64,000 bases of DNA, taken from NCBI GenBank assembly GCA_007827375.1, contig VISH01000002.1:2319001-2383000 (forward strand), written 5' to 3'. Below are positions 49,344-59,600 of the stretch, one piece after another. The notes beneath the pieces are model-generated. The model was given only the letters and a program-made list of their open reading frames with translations. It was not told the origin of the DNA and ran no database searches. Made by a program: the position numbers and the translations under genes. Source of the stretch: Alteromonadaceae bacterium 2753L.S.0a.02. Lineage in GTDB: Bacteria; Pseudomonadota; Gammaproteobacteria; Pseudomonadales; Cellvibrionaceae. Each line of letters opens with the position of its first letter. Position 1 is the first letter of the stretch.

Positions 49344-52187
49344 ATGAAAAAACGTGTGTTCCTGTGTTCGATGGCGGTGAGTTTACTGGCAGGTTGTGGT
49401 GCCAGCAATCAAACCAAAACTCTCGGCGAACTCAAATATAAACCGCAGCAGGAAGAACCTGTGACGGTTAAACAAATGGATCATAAGCAGGTGCGTGAAG
49501 AGTATCAGGAGCTTATCGACCTGTTTGAAGATAAACAGTTAAAGGAACAAATTGAGCGGCGAATTGCAGACGTGTACATGATGGAAGGGGTACAGCGTCA
49601 AAATCAGGATACCACCCAATCTAAAAGTTATTATCTTGATGCCATTAAATCCTACAAGGAAATACTCGAAAAATATCCGAATTCTCCTGACAACGCTGAA
49701 GTTCTCTATCAGCTCGCCAAAGCTTACGACATTGAGGGTGATTTACCAGAAGCTCTGCGTATGCTCGAGCAGCTCACAAGCCGCCACCCCTACTATCCCA
49801 ATCTGGCTGAAGCCAATTTCCGAATGGGGGATATTTATTTTGGTTACCAGCGCTATGCGGCAGCGGAAAAGGCGTACCGTGCGGTTACCGAAGCGGGTAA
49901 TGTCAAATTTATTGTAAACGCCTACTACATGTTAGGTTGGACACAGTATAAACAGGCCCAGTATCGGCAGAGTTTAAAGTCATACACCTTTGTGATGAAC
50001 GATATTCTCAAGGAGACTCAAGACACCAGTACATTGAGTAAAGCGCAACAATCCATGCTTTCAGACACCTTGCATTCGGTGAGTTTAGGCATCGATAAAA
50101 TTGGCGGGGCTCCCAGTATTAAAACTGTCGAATTTCTGGCTGCTCAGCCCTATATCTGGATGGTTTACGAAAATTTGGGTGATTATTATCTCGAAAAAGA
50201 GCTGTACCAGGATTCCGCAGACACCTACAAAGCTTTTGTAACCGAATTTCCACGTAGTGAGCAAGCCCCTAATCTTCATAAAAAGCTGGTTGAGACCTAC
50301 GTAACCGGAGGTTTCCCCAGTAGCGCCCTGGACGAAAAAGCGGCATATGTTGCCGCCTACGGCATTCACTCCGACTTTCCTGGTATCGCCAATGGTTTAA
50401 GAGAAGACGTAAAGCCGGTGGTTAAGCAGTATCTGGAAGAGTTGGCTCAGCACAACCACGCCACTGGTCAAGATCTCATTGAAAGCATTAGCGACCCGAA
50501 AAATGCCAAACTCTCTGAGAAAAAACGCGGCAATATGCAAAGCAAGGCATTCGAACATTTGCGAACCGCCGCTGTTTTTTATCAGGAGTTCATCGATACC
50601 TTTCCCAGCGATAAAACTGTCGACTCGATGCGTTTCTTAAAAGCCGAGGTATTATTTCAGGCCGAAAAATATGAAGATGCCGTAGCAGATTATGAGTTAG
50701 TGGCGTACAAACCGGTTGGCAGTTCTGCGAAAGATAAGGCCGCCGACGCTGGCTACGCCGCAATTATTTGTTACGAAAAAATTATTGATTTAAAACCCGA
50801 GGGTTCCGAAGCCGGACGTACTTGGCAGGCCCAGGCTGTGGAAAGCATGTTGCGCTTCGCCGAAAAGTTTGACAGTGATAAACGCAGCCCGGCGGTTCTC
50901 ACAAGCGCTGCAGAATATATGTTTGGTCTCAACCAATATCAGCGTGCGGTCGATATTACCAGTGCCTTAATTGCTAATAACCAAAAGCTCGATCTCGAAT
51001 TGAAAAAAACCGCCTACGGCATAATGGCGCATTCCTATTTTAAGTTGGAAGATTATGCCAACGCTGAACAAAGCTACATGGCACAACGTGCCCTTATCGA
51101 TGCCAAGAGCGAAGAATTTAAAGCCGTTAATGAGCGTCTGGCGAGTGCAATGTACAAGCGCGCGGAGCAGTTGGCAGATGGCCAGAGTATTGCTGAGGCC
51201 GCCGATTATTTTCTCAAGATAAAAAACACCACGCCCGATGCGTCAATCCGGGCTACCGCACAATACGATGCGGTGGCTTTGCTATTAACCATGGAGGCTT
51301 GGGACCGTGCGATTCCGGAACTCAAGGAATTAATGGCCCACTATTCCGATCACAAACTGGCAGTGGAGTTTCCACGACAACTGGCCTTCGCTTACGAAAA
51401 AAGTGAGCAGTGGGCCCTGGCCGCAGAGGCGTATCTGGCCTTAAGTACTAGCGACCCGGAAGAAGAAGTTAAGCGGGAAGCGCTGTTTTTATCCGCAACA
51501 ATGTATGAGAAAAACAAGAACCATGCCACAGCAGCGGAACTGTTTAAGCGCTACGCTTACAACTACGAGCAACCGTTTGATACGCGCATGGAAGCCCGTT
51601 ACCACATGGCGATAAATTACGAAGCAATGGGTGACGAAGGGAAAAAACTTTATTGGTTGCGACGTATTATTGACGGAGATCGCAAGGCTGGCGAGCAACG
51701 TTCGGAAAGAAGTCGGTGGCTTGGCGCTTGGGCGAATATGGAATACGGCAATTATTTTGCTGAAGAGTTTAAGCGCACCCGGTTACGATTACCATTGGTG
51801 CAGAGTTTGCCCAAGAAAAACGACAAGCTTCAAAGCGCGTTGCAGCGTTACCAACAGGCTGCAGATTACGGTTTCTTAGAGTTTGTGACCGAATCGAGCT
51901 ATAAAATTGGTAGTTTGTACCAAATTTTTACCTCAGAACTGCGAGAGTCTCCCATTCCGTCTGGTTTGTCCGAAAATGATAAGGCAACTTATCGTGAGAT
52001 CATCGAACAGCAGGCCTTACCTTTTGAAGATCTAGCCAAGGAAGTGCATTCTGCTAACGTGAGCAGGGCATGGAGCGGTGACTACAACGAATGGATTGAA
52101 AAAAGTTTTACTGAGATGCGGGTTTTGAATCCGCAACGGTTTGATAAAAAAGAGTTAATAGTGAGTTATGGCGATGAAATACGATAG
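49344..52187 (+). CDS. large TPR lipoprotein
   Basis: This 947-residue lipoprotein has the signal MKKRVFLCSMAVSLLAGC with Cys at about 18 for lipidation, so it is probably anchored in the outer membrane facing the periplasm. The rest is about twenty TPR-like repeats (SPDNAEVLYQLAKAYDIEGD in part; YYMLGWTQYKQAQY). The ATG at 49344 has AAGG about 7 bases upstream; a GTG six codons earlier is in frame but would spoil the signal. In the operon it sits between two other TPR proteins and should be a main scaffold of the envelope complex. Confidence 0.82.
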   Translation: MKKRVFLCSMAVSLLAGCGASNQTKTLGELKYKPQQEEPVTVKQMDHKQVREEYQELIDLFEDKQLKEQIERRIADVYMMEGVQRQNQDTTQSKSYYLDAIKSYKEILEKYPNSPDNAEVLYQLAKAYDIEGDLPEALRMLEQLTSRHPYYPNLAEANFRMGDIYFGYQRYAAAEKAYRAVTEAGNVKFIVNAYYMLGWTQYKQAQYRQSLKSYTFVMNDILKETQDTSTLSKAQQSMLSDTLHSVSLGIDKIGGAPSIKTVEFLAAQPYIWMVYENLGDYYLEKELYQDSADTYKAFVTEFPRSEQAPNLHKKLVETYVTGGFPSSALDEKAAYVAAYGIHSDFPGIANGLREDVKPVVKQYLEELAQHNHATGQDLIESISDPKNAKLSEKKRGNMQSKAFEHLRTAAVFYQEFIDTFPSDKTVDSMRFLKAEVLFQAEKYEDAVADYELVAYKPVGSSAKDKAADAGYAAIICYEKIIDLKPEGSEAGRTWQAQAVESMLRFAEKFDSDKRSPAVLTSAAEYMFGLNQYQRAVDITSALIANNQKLDLELKKTAYGIMAHSYFKLEDYANAEQSYMAQRALIDAKSEEFKAVNERLASAMYKRAEQLADGQSIAEAADYFLKIKNTTPDASIRATAQYDAVALLLTMEAWDRAIPELKELMAHYSDHKLAVEFPRQLAFAYEKSEQWALAAEAYLALSTSDPEEEVKREALFLSATMYEKNKNHATAAELFKRYAYNYEQPFDTRMEARYHMAINYEAMGDEGKKLYWLRRIIDGDRKAGEQRSERSRWLGAWANMEYGNYFAEEFKRTRLRLPLVQSLPKKNDKLQSALQRYQQAADYGFLEFVTESSYKIGSLYQIFTSELRESPIPSGLSENDKATYREIIEQQALPFEDLAKEVHSANVSRAWSGDYNEWIEKSFTEMRVLNPQRFDKKELIVSYGDEIR

Positions 52188-52977
52188 CCGAACAACCAGC
52201 CACCCTACTGCGAGCGTCGTGGTGCGAGCCTGTGTGCTGCTGCTGGCTGTATTTCCACTGTTAATGTCGGGTTGCTCGGGTACCGCGAAAAAAGATGATC
52301 AAGTGGCGGCACCAGTCGTGTTAAAAGTGTTGGCAACAGACGCATTTATCCCCGTCGAGTCGTTCGATAAAGATGGCGCAAAAATCCCCTACGAGCCTGC
52401 AGTTAATCCCTATGCCATCCAGAAGGGCCGTATTCAAAAAGAATTTGTAAGTACTTATATTGAAGCGCGTCGCGCGTTTAAAAGTAATAATCACGAGCAG
52501 GCTGATAAACTGTTGCACACGTTAACAGAATCGGCGCCTGAATTATCTGGACCGTGGGTGATGTTAGGCGACATCTCTCTTGCGGCAGAAAAATATGAAA
52601 CTGCTTTGCAGCGGTTTCAAAAAGCCATCGAGATCAATCCCGAAAATGTTAACGCATATTTGCGTTTGGCCCAGGTGCAACGCTTGCTCGGCAAGTTTAT
52701 TGAAGCTCAAAATACCTACGCTGCGGTGTTGGCTGTGTGGAAGGACTTTCCGGAGGCACACCTAAACCTTGCAGTACTGTACGATGTGTACATGAATGAG
52801 CCGCTTAAGGCTCAGCAACATATGGAGGCTTACCAGTTTCTCGCAGGTAAGCGCAATGAGCAGGTAAGCCAATGGCTGGCAGAAATTCGCAGCCGAACCG
52901 GTGTTCCCTACAGTATTAAAGCGGGAGCGCCCGGCGGATCGGAAGGTGAATCACCAGTATCATTGGCGGGGGGTTAA
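52168..52977 (+). CDS. TPR lipoprotein
   Basis: This 269-residue protein has a lipoprotein signal ending LMSGC (Cys about 36) and about four TPR-like repeats in the middle (GPWVMLGDISLAAEKYETALQRF in part; INPENVNAYLRLAQVQRLLGK). The C-terminal tail is short and low-complexity. It starts 20 bases inside the end of the preceding gene, so it is translationally coupled. Function is inferred only from the operon. Confidence 0.8.
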   Translation: MAMKYDSRTTSHPTASVVVRACVLLLAVFPLLMSGCSGTAKKDDQVAAPVVLKVLATDAFIPVESFDKDGAKIPYEPAVNPYAIQKGRIQKEFVSTYIEARRAFKSNNHEQADKLLHTLTESAPELSGPWVMLGDISLAAEKYETALQRFQKAIEINPENVNAYLRLAQVQRLLGKFIEAQNTYAAVLAVWKDFPEAHLNLAVLYDVYMNEPLKAQQHMEAYQFLAGKRNEQVSQWLAEIRSRTGVPYSIKAGAPGGSEGESPVSLAGG

Positions 52978-53328
52978 GTGAAAGCATTAATGTTAGCTGT
53001 ATTGCTCATGCCGTTGGTCGCAGTTGCCGATGATCAATCCAAAGCGTCGCAAGGTAAGCGCGAGGCAGTGAAGCAAGAAAGCAAAAAAGTAAGCGACGAA
53101 GAAAGTAACGCATACTATAAGCTCGAATCTACCTTTGTGGGAGATAAAGAGCAGCCAGCGGTGAGTTACTTCATTCCCTGGAAGGGGACTTCAACGCCCG
53201 ATAAGTTGCAGTGGAATCTCGATGTAAAATATGACAGCACACTCGATCTGGTGGATCGCGAAGTCGTGTTGCGGTCGATGAATATATACGACGAGATGGG
53301 GCTGGAAAACGCGGGCGACACAGAGTAA
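52978..53328 (+). CDS. small secreted protein of the machine operon
   Basis: This 116-residue protein starts with GTG right after the preceding stop and has a signal peptide cleaved near AVADDQ. The mature part is highly charged (Lys/Glu-rich from 20 to 50) followed by a short beta-prone domain. No family was recognised. GGGGG lies 6 bases before its start. Its position before the motor genes suggests a periplasmic accessory part. Confidence 0.7.
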   Translation: MKALMLAVLLMPLVAVADDQSKASQGKREAVKQESKKVSDEESNAYYKLESTFVGDKEQPAVSYFIPWKGTSTPDKLQWNLDVKYDSTLDLVDREVVLRSMNIYDEMGLENAGDTE

Positions 53329-53345
53329 TCAAGAGAGATAATGTC

Positions 53346-54233
53346 ATGAGTGATGTATATAGTATTATCGTAAAGTTCTTCCAGGAAGGTGGTTTCTTTT
53401 TAATTCCCATAGCCATTGTGTTTTTTATTGGCTTGGCAATTGCCATCGAACGCTGGATGTACCTTACCTACGAGCGGCGACGCAATATCAAGGCCTTTGA
53501 AGATTTTATTCCTTTGCTGCGCACCACTGAAATGGAAAAAATGCAAATGTACACTCGCGAGACTACTGCGCCGGTGGTTCGCATTATTGGTTGTGGCCTC
53601 GATATGATGAAGGTTTCGAAGCAACGTGCCGATGTGGAAAATGCAATGAATGAGGGTATGCTGGAAACCATGCCTAAATTGGAATCTCGCACCGGTTACC
53701 TTGCGGTACTCGCCAACGTAGCCACTCTGCTGGGTCTGTTGGGCACCATCATAGGTTTGATTGGAGCGTTTACTGCGGTTGCCAATGCAGACCCTGCCGA
53801 AAAATCAACGCTGCTGTCATCTTCCATTTCAGTAGCGATGAATACCACAGCTTTTGGTTTGATTGCTGCAATCCCGCTGCTAGTGCTTAATGCCATATTG
53901 CAGAATAAAACTAAAAAAATTGTGACCAGTATTGAGATGTCCGCTGTTAAGTTCCTCAATATTATGACGCTACATCGTTTTATTGAAGCGGGTATGCCAC
54001 GCCCAGATGTCACTGTGAGCCCATTTGCTCAAGGCGCTGCCGCTGCACAGGCCGCTGCAGCCCAAGCAGCCGCACAGCAAGCTGCAGCACCGCAAGCGCC
54101 TCAGCAACATTCCGAAGCTGTTGCACACCAAGGTGAAAGTGTGCCGGTCAATAATCACGAAAGTCAGATTAATCCCACACAGGTCATTACTGAAAACAGC
54201 TCCGTGTTAAACAACGGTTTAGCGAGTGCATAA
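53346..54233 (+). CDS. TolQ/ExbB/MotA-type proton channel subunit
   Basis: This 295-residue inner-membrane protein has three membrane helices (about 20-42, 118-140 and 160-182 in its 220-residue core) and the family pattern (VATLLGLLGTIIGLIGAF, then VAMNTTAFGLIAAIPLLV). Such proteins form a pentamer around a dimer of TolR-like proteins and convert the proton gradient into movement. The last 70 residues are an Ala/Gln-rich tail (AAAAQAAAAQAAAQQ), an unusual addition. The gene lies just upstream of two TolR-type genes, matching AglR-AglQ-AglS order in Myxococcus. Confidence 0.92.
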   Translation: MSDVYSIIVKFFQEGGFFLIPIAIVFFIGLAIAIERWMYLTYERRRNIKAFEDFIPLLRTTEMEKMQMYTRETTAPVVRIIGCGLDMMKVSKQRADVENAMNEGMLETMPKLESRTGYLAVLANVATLLGLLGTIIGLIGAFTAVANADPAEKSTLLSSSISVAMNTTAFGLIAAIPLLVLNAILQNKTKKIVTSIEMSAVKFLNIMTLHRFIEAGMPRPDVTVSPFAQGAAAAQAAAAQAAAQQAAAPQAPQQHSEAVAHQGESVPVNNHESQINPTQVITENSSVLNNGLASA

Positions 54234-54253
54234 TATTTTTGTGAGTAAGCACG

Positions 54254-54766
54254 ATGAATTTTAAGTTTTCTTATAAGGGAACTGATGATGCTGAGCTGGA
54301 TGTAACTTCTTTCATGAACCTCATGATTGTGTTGGTACCTGTGCTTCTATTAAGCATGACCTTTACGCAAATCACGGTTTTGGATGTAAAACTACCAGAT
54401 CTCACAGGCGGGGCGTACAACAGCGAAGAATCCCAATCACAGCTGGAAGTCGAAGTTACTCAACAGGGGTTTAAAGTGATTTACCCCACTGATGTTGTGA
54501 TTAAAGAGATTCCAGTCGTTACCCAAACCCTGGAAAACGGCGAGGAAGTGCAGGTGTACGATTACCTCATGCTCTCGCAAGTGTTACAAGGGGTAAAACG
54601 CCAGTTGCCCGAAAAGCGCGATGCTGTTGTCAAGGCAATTCCGGGGCTACCTTATCAAAACCTCATCAGTACCATGCAAACCATGAAATCCTACAAAACA
54701 ACCGTAGTCGCCAGCGTTGTTGATGTGGAGCTTTTCCCAGAATTATCGTTGGGGGATGCAAAATGA
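54254..54766 (+). CDS. TolR/ExbD-type protein 1
   Basis: This 170-residue protein has a single N-terminal membrane helix (about 20-42) with the conserved Asp in LDVTSFMNLMIVLVPVLLL, the proton-relay residue of ExbD/TolR/MotB-like stators. The rest is periplasmic. It overlaps the next gene by 4 bases, and the two should form a heterodimer or two homodimers with the TolQ-like channel. Confidence 0.93.
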   Translation: MNFKFSYKGTDDAELDVTSFMNLMIVLVPVLLLSMTFTQITVLDVKLPDLTGGAYNSEESQSQLEVEVTQQGFKVIYPTDVVIKEIPVVTQTLENGEEVQVYDYLMLSQVLQGVKRQLPEKRDAVVKAIPGLPYQNLISTMQTMKSYKTTVVASVVDVELFPELSLGDAK

Positions 54767-55299
54767 TTGGTTCCACTGTTTTTTACCAGAGAGAACAAAA
54801 CGGCCCACAGGCAAAATTGAGCTTGATTGCGTTGATGGATATTTTCACCATTCTGGTGTTTTTCCTATTGCTCAATTCGGGTGACAGTCAAAACATTGAA
54901 CAAGCTAAGTTTGTAAAATTGCCCGATTCCAGTTCCGGAAAAGCGCCGCACGCAGACTTGGTTGTAAAAATTGGAGAAGATCAACTTTGGCTCGGTGAAG
55001 AACCGATAACCGACCTGGCGCCAATTATTAAAGCGCCCGATGAGTTTATCGAGCCCTTGATTGCGCGCTTGGTGGAGCATAAGGAAAAGCTGGGCACCAT
55101 GAGTGGTTATGAAAAGGAGCACGGTCTCAGTCTAATGATTATGGGGCACCGCGATACCTCCTACGAGTTGATAAAAAGTGTGATGCAGACTTGCCGTAAA
55201 GAGGGATTTCGGAATATTTCTCTTGCCGTCAATCGCATTGCTTCTGATGTACAGAACGCGCCGGTTATTGAATCGGCGATTATTGAGTCTGAGGGCTGA
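54763..55299 (+). CDS. TolR/ExbD-type protein 2
   Basis: This 178-residue protein has the same plan: an N-terminal membrane helix with a conserved Asp (LIALMDIFTILVFFLLL) and a periplasmic domain of about 140 residues. It differs clearly from protein 1 in sequence. Two different TolR-like subunits next to one TolQ-like subunit is the arrangement of the Agl motor of Myxococcus (AglR with AglQ and AglS) rather than of the Tol or Ton systems. Confidence 0.92.
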   Translation: MIGSTVFYQREQNGPQAKLSLIALMDIFTILVFFLLLNSGDSQNIEQAKFVKLPDSSSGKAPHADLVVKIGEDQLWLGEEPITDLAPIIKAPDEFIEPLIARLVEHKEKLGTMSGYEKEHGLSLMIMGHRDTSYELIKSVMQTCRKEGFRNISLAVNRIASDVQNAPVIESAIIESEG

Positions 55300-55302
55300 G
55301 CC

Positions 55303-56268
55303 ATGATTACCGCCGTACAGCCTCTCGCGCTCGACCTCCAACTGCCTTGGTCTGATGATCCCAAGCAGGAAGAGAAATTTCAGCGCTTACTGAAACGAAT
55401 CCTCATACCCTTATTGGTACTCGTTATAACGATACCTTGGTTACCGGTATTCGAACTCTCTTATGTGGCCGACGAGGAGCCACAAGTGGTTACAACGGTT
55501 ATGCTAGAACCGATTGCTACGCCACCGCCACCACCGCCGCCGATTCCCGAGCAGCCCAGTAAAGCTGCGCGAATGAAACCCGTTGCTGATGATAAGCCGG
55601 ATCAGCCGAGGCCAAGCCCGAAAATGGCCCAAGCAAAAGAGCTGAAAATCAAACAAGACAGCGAAAACGCACTCGAACGGTCTCAGGGGCTTAACGAACT
55701 CTCCAATCAGCTTACCGCGTTACGCGGTAAACTTGATCTCTCGCGATTGCAAACGCGTAACGTGAGCAGCAGTACTCAGGGCAACGTGAAGCAGAATTCG
55801 CGGGAGTTCCTGGGAAAGGACGGTGCAATTAAGCGCAGCGACGGCATTGAGGTTGACGATAAGATGCTGGCAAGTGGTTCTGCAGGCTTGGCGCAATATA
55901 CGTCCACCCAGGTCGATGGCCTAGGCTTGGGGGATGCACCGGTAAGTACGCTTGCATCTCATAGCTCGTTCAAAAAAGGCCAGCGGGACATGGAAAGTAT
56001 TCGCCGTACGCTGGAGCGCACCAAAAGCAGTGTCTACTCGATGTATCAACAAGCGCTACTGGATAACCCCGATCTCGCCGGTAAATTTACCTTTAAGCTG
56101 GTGATTGAGCCTGATGGATCGATATCCAACTTGCGCCTGTTAGCCAGCGAGCTGGGGGTTGCTGAATTGGAGCGTCAGATACTTGCCAAGATTCAATTGG
56201 TGAACTTCGGCGCGAAAGAAGTTTCGCCCACCATTGTTGAATATAAATTCGTCTTCCTGCCCAGTTAG
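55303..56268 (+). CDS. TonB-like protein with AgmX/PglI-type C terminus
   Basis: This 321-residue protein has a cytoplasmic N-terminal part, a membrane helix (about 34-56), a Pro-rich stretch (TPPPPPPPIPEQ), a long charged helix-prone part and a C-terminal domain (FTFKLVIEPDGSISNLRLLA to VEYKFVFLPS) like the AgmX/PglI and TonB C-terminal domains. It should span the periplasm and carry force from the TolQ/R-like motor to an outer-membrane partner. It starts 4 bases after the second TolR-like gene, and a terminator closes the operon 33 bases downstream. Confidence 0.85.
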   Translation: MITAVQPLALDLQLPWSDDPKQEEKFQRLLKRILIPLLVLVITIPWLPVFELSYVADEEPQVVTTVMLEPIATPPPPPPPIPEQPSKAARMKPVADDKPDQPRPSPKMAQAKELKIKQDSENALERSQGLNELSNQLTALRGKLDLSRLQTRNVSSSTQGNVKQNSREFLGKDGAIKRSDGIEVDDKMLASGSAGLAQYTSTQVDGLGLGDAPVSTLASHSSFKKGQRDMESIRRTLERTKSSVYSMYQQALLDNPDLAGKFTFKLVIEPDGSISNLRLLASELGVAELERQILAKIQLVNFGAKEVSPTIVEYKFVFLPS

Positions 56269-56300
56269 TTGCAATTTTTGCTAGTAACTGTTAACCCCTG

Positions 56301-56326
56301 CCTCCCAGTATTCTGGGAGGTTTCTC
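56301..56326 (+). terminator. rho-independent terminator of the machine operon
   Basis: CCTCCCAG and CTGGGAGG form an 8-bp stem with a TATT loop, followed by TTTCTC, 33 bases after the last stop. No gene follows until 56665. Confidence 0.75.
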
Positions 56327-56664
56327 ATTCTTTGAAATGATATACGCGCCAGAATTTTGACCAGAAAAAAGCCCAAACTGGATCACATTTTTGGTGATAT
56401 GCCTGCCACAGTTTGAGTAAAAATAAGCCAAAAGTGCGTCTTGCCTCTCGTTATTGAGACTGATTACCGGCAAAATTCGCGTCCCGGTGCCACTATAACT
56501 ATGCCAATGGCCCGAAATGGTTTTTACCGTGTAATTTGCTGTCGTTACCCGAATCGGAATCAATAAAAACAAAGGGAGAGGTACTAAAGGGGAATGACAA
56601 TATTGGGGGTAACCGCTAGAGGTTAACGCAAATTGCTCCTAAAGCAACGTGTGGAGTAAACATT
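56327..56664. promoter_or_regulatory. long leader region of the fibro-slime lipoprotein gene
   Basis: This gap of about 340 bp has no gene I can support on either strand. It contains a small stem TAACC-GCTAGA-GGTTA (56611-56626) and GTGTGGAG before the ATG. Its length suggests upstream control of the large surface protein gene, but I recognise no riboswitch. Confidence 0.4.
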
Positions 56665-59600
56665 ATGTTACAGCGAATCAGATCGCAGTTGAGTTGTATC
56701 GCTCTGGTTTCCAACCTGGTTATCCTAGCTTCGTGCTCGGGTGAGGGCGGCGAACCCGCGACTAATTCGAACGCTGAAAAACAAACCGCGATTGTTTCTG
56801 ACACGCAGTTTGTTTTTATTGAGCGCAATAGTCAAAAGAGCATATCCAGTGCTTCCGAGAAGCTCAATAACAGCCTCGTAAACGATGCTTCCAGTCCACT
56901 GGATGTGGTGGCTCCCTATGAGTTTAATCCTGGGGCCAAGCTCATTTTACGTTCCAGCCTGGACATCAATGGCCAGAATAGCGACCTCTTGGTCAGCTAT
57001 TTCGGTTCCAGTGATTATGATGTTAAAAACCTCAATACGTCTTTCGATGGTAAAACCATCTTGTTCGCAGCGCATGGTCCCTTAGATCATCCCAGTGACA
57101 ACACCTGGAATATCTACGAGTACAGCTTTGCGACTGGTGAATTGCGTCGCGTTATTGCAGACGACACTTTGGCCAATGCGGGGCAAGATACAAACCCTGC
57201 GTATGCTGAAGATGGCACGATTGTTTTTTCAACAGACCGCGCTGCCGGCAATCCAAATCATCCAGTAGATAACTACCTCGATGCAGAACAGGAAGCAGAT
57301 GACTGCTACAAAGTAAGTGCCAACGAGAAGCCTTCCTTGCTGCACTCCATGACTGCAGCCGGCGAAAACATCTTGCAGCTTACCTATGGCAATCACCACG
57401 ACACCCAGCCCGCCAGCCTTAAAGACGGGCGTGTTGCGTTCATGCGTTGGACCCGCAGCTACGAATTGTTACCTCAGTGCGAAAATCAAGATCGCAGTGT
57501 GCAAGGTAAAGTCAGTCTGGAAAGCTTTTTCAGCAGTGACTACCCCGCTGGCAGTAAAGCTCCGACGGCTTGGGAAAATGAAGAATTGTGTTCATACACT
57601 CAGGAAACGCCTTTCGGTCCAGTATTGGCTACCAACCATTATAGTATTTTGCGCATCAATGCCGATGGCAGCGAATTGCAACAACTTTACAACACCGTTT
57701 CTACCACGGCGTCAGATGAAGCCCTGCTGCACTTGCAGGAATTGGTTCAGGTGGAGAATGGCAAGCTCGTCGCCTTATTAAAGCACCGTTACAACGCATT
57801 TCTTGGCGGTAACGTTATGGAATTTCAGAGCCCTCAGGAGAAGGGCAGCAACGTTGTTTTTGCCAATATGGCAATGAAACCTGTTATTAACGACAACGTG
57901 AGTTTGTTCCCCAACCAGGCATCAATTCCAGGTTGGTTTTCAGCGGTGGCGCCCTATCGAGATGGCTCATCACGCCTGTTAGTCAGCTGGGCTCAGTGTA
58001 CCGTGGTAGACAACGGAGTGAGCAGCTTCTGTGATCAGAATGCCGCTGCAGATAAAATTCAGAATTCATACGGTATTTGGGTGTTCGATCCCACCTCTGA
58101 TAGCCGTTTGCCGGTCGTGAAATCGAAAGCGGGGGTAGAATACTCTGAACTGGCACTGGCTCAGCCACACGTAGGCGCAGATTTCCCTTATGACCCTTAT
58201 CTGGCGGAATATGTCGATGACGTAGACGATTCACGTATTGTTTGTGATGACCCCAGTGTTGTAGTCACACCAGCTCCCAGTATGGAGCCAAGTGCAACGC
58301 CTCAGCCAACCGCGACACCTGCGCCCTCTGCTGAGCCAACACCTGGTTCAACTGTTGAACCGACCATGCCACCCGGACCGGCCACAACAGAGCCTACAAC
58401 TGAGCCATCTGTCACTCCTACACCGATCGTAACACCGACGATGGAAGTGACTCCCACCCCAGTTGTTACTCCCTCAACGGAAGTTACCCCTGCGCCGACA
58501 GTTACCCCGAGCGCAGAAGTAACACCCACTCCGGAAGTTATTCCGAGTTCTGAAGTGACACCTACTCCGGACGTCACCCCCAGTTCTGAAGTAACCCCGA
58601 CTCCGGAAGTTATTCCAAGTTCCGAAGTAACTCCGACTCCGGAAGTTACTCCGACTTCAGAAGTTACTCCCACTCCGGAAGTAACTCCGACTTCAGAAGT
58701 TACTCCAACTCCGGAAGTTACTCCGAGTCCTGAGGTGACTGCGACTCCAACTCCGGAGGTAACCCCAACTTCAGAAGTAACTCCCACTCCGGAAGTTACT
58801 CCAACACCTGAAGTCACCGCTACACCGGAACCCACCGTGGAACCGGTAAATAACGCCCCTGTGGCAGACGCTGGCGCCGATCAGTCCCTTGAAACCGGCG
58901 ATCTCGCAAGCCTGACTGGTGCCGGAAGTACCGATATTGATGGCGATGAGCTAACGTTCGCTTGGGCCTTCGTAGAGATGCCTGTAGGTAGTAGCGCAAC
59001 CCTGGACGATGCCACCAGTGTGACTCCGAGTTTTACGGCCGATGTTGCTGGTGTCTATGTGTTGTCGTTGGTGGTTGATGACTCCATGGTATCCAGTGAA
59101 CCTGACACGGTTAGCATCAATGTAGCCATGGCAAATACCGCTCCCGTCGCTGATGCTGGCGACGATCAGGCCGTCGAGGCAGGCGCCGTGGTAACACTAG
59201 ATGGTAGCGGCAGTAGCGACGCGGATAACGATGCACTGACCTACAACTGGACTGTGGTGTCATCTCCTGAAGGCGCATCACTAAGCGATGTTGCAGTCGT
59301 TGATCCTTCTGTACAGATCCCTGTTGCCGGTGTGTATGTCTTCCAATTGGTGGTTAGCGATGGCCTGGCAAGCAGTGAACCTGACCAGGTTGTGGTTACC
59401 ACGATCAACGCTAAGCCTGTGGCCAATGCCGGCAGTGATGTTGCTGTGGAAGCTGACTATCTCGTTGAACTGGATGGTTCGAACAGTTACGACCCAGAAA
59501 ACGCACCTATAAGTTACAGCTGGAGTTTGCTCAGTCAACCTGAAGGCAGTTATGTCAGCCTTAGTGGAGCAACAACTGCGTCACCAAGCTTCACACCAGC

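Noticed and set aside
56291..56572. 93-codon minus-strand frame downstream of the machine operon
   Set aside because: It starts in the leader region, ends in the terminator and has no family resemblance.
58302..58835. Open frame of 177 codons on the minus strand with GVTS repeats
   Set aside because: It is the complement of the EVTPTP minisatellite in the fibro-slime lipoprotein gene; the frame is open only because of the repeat.
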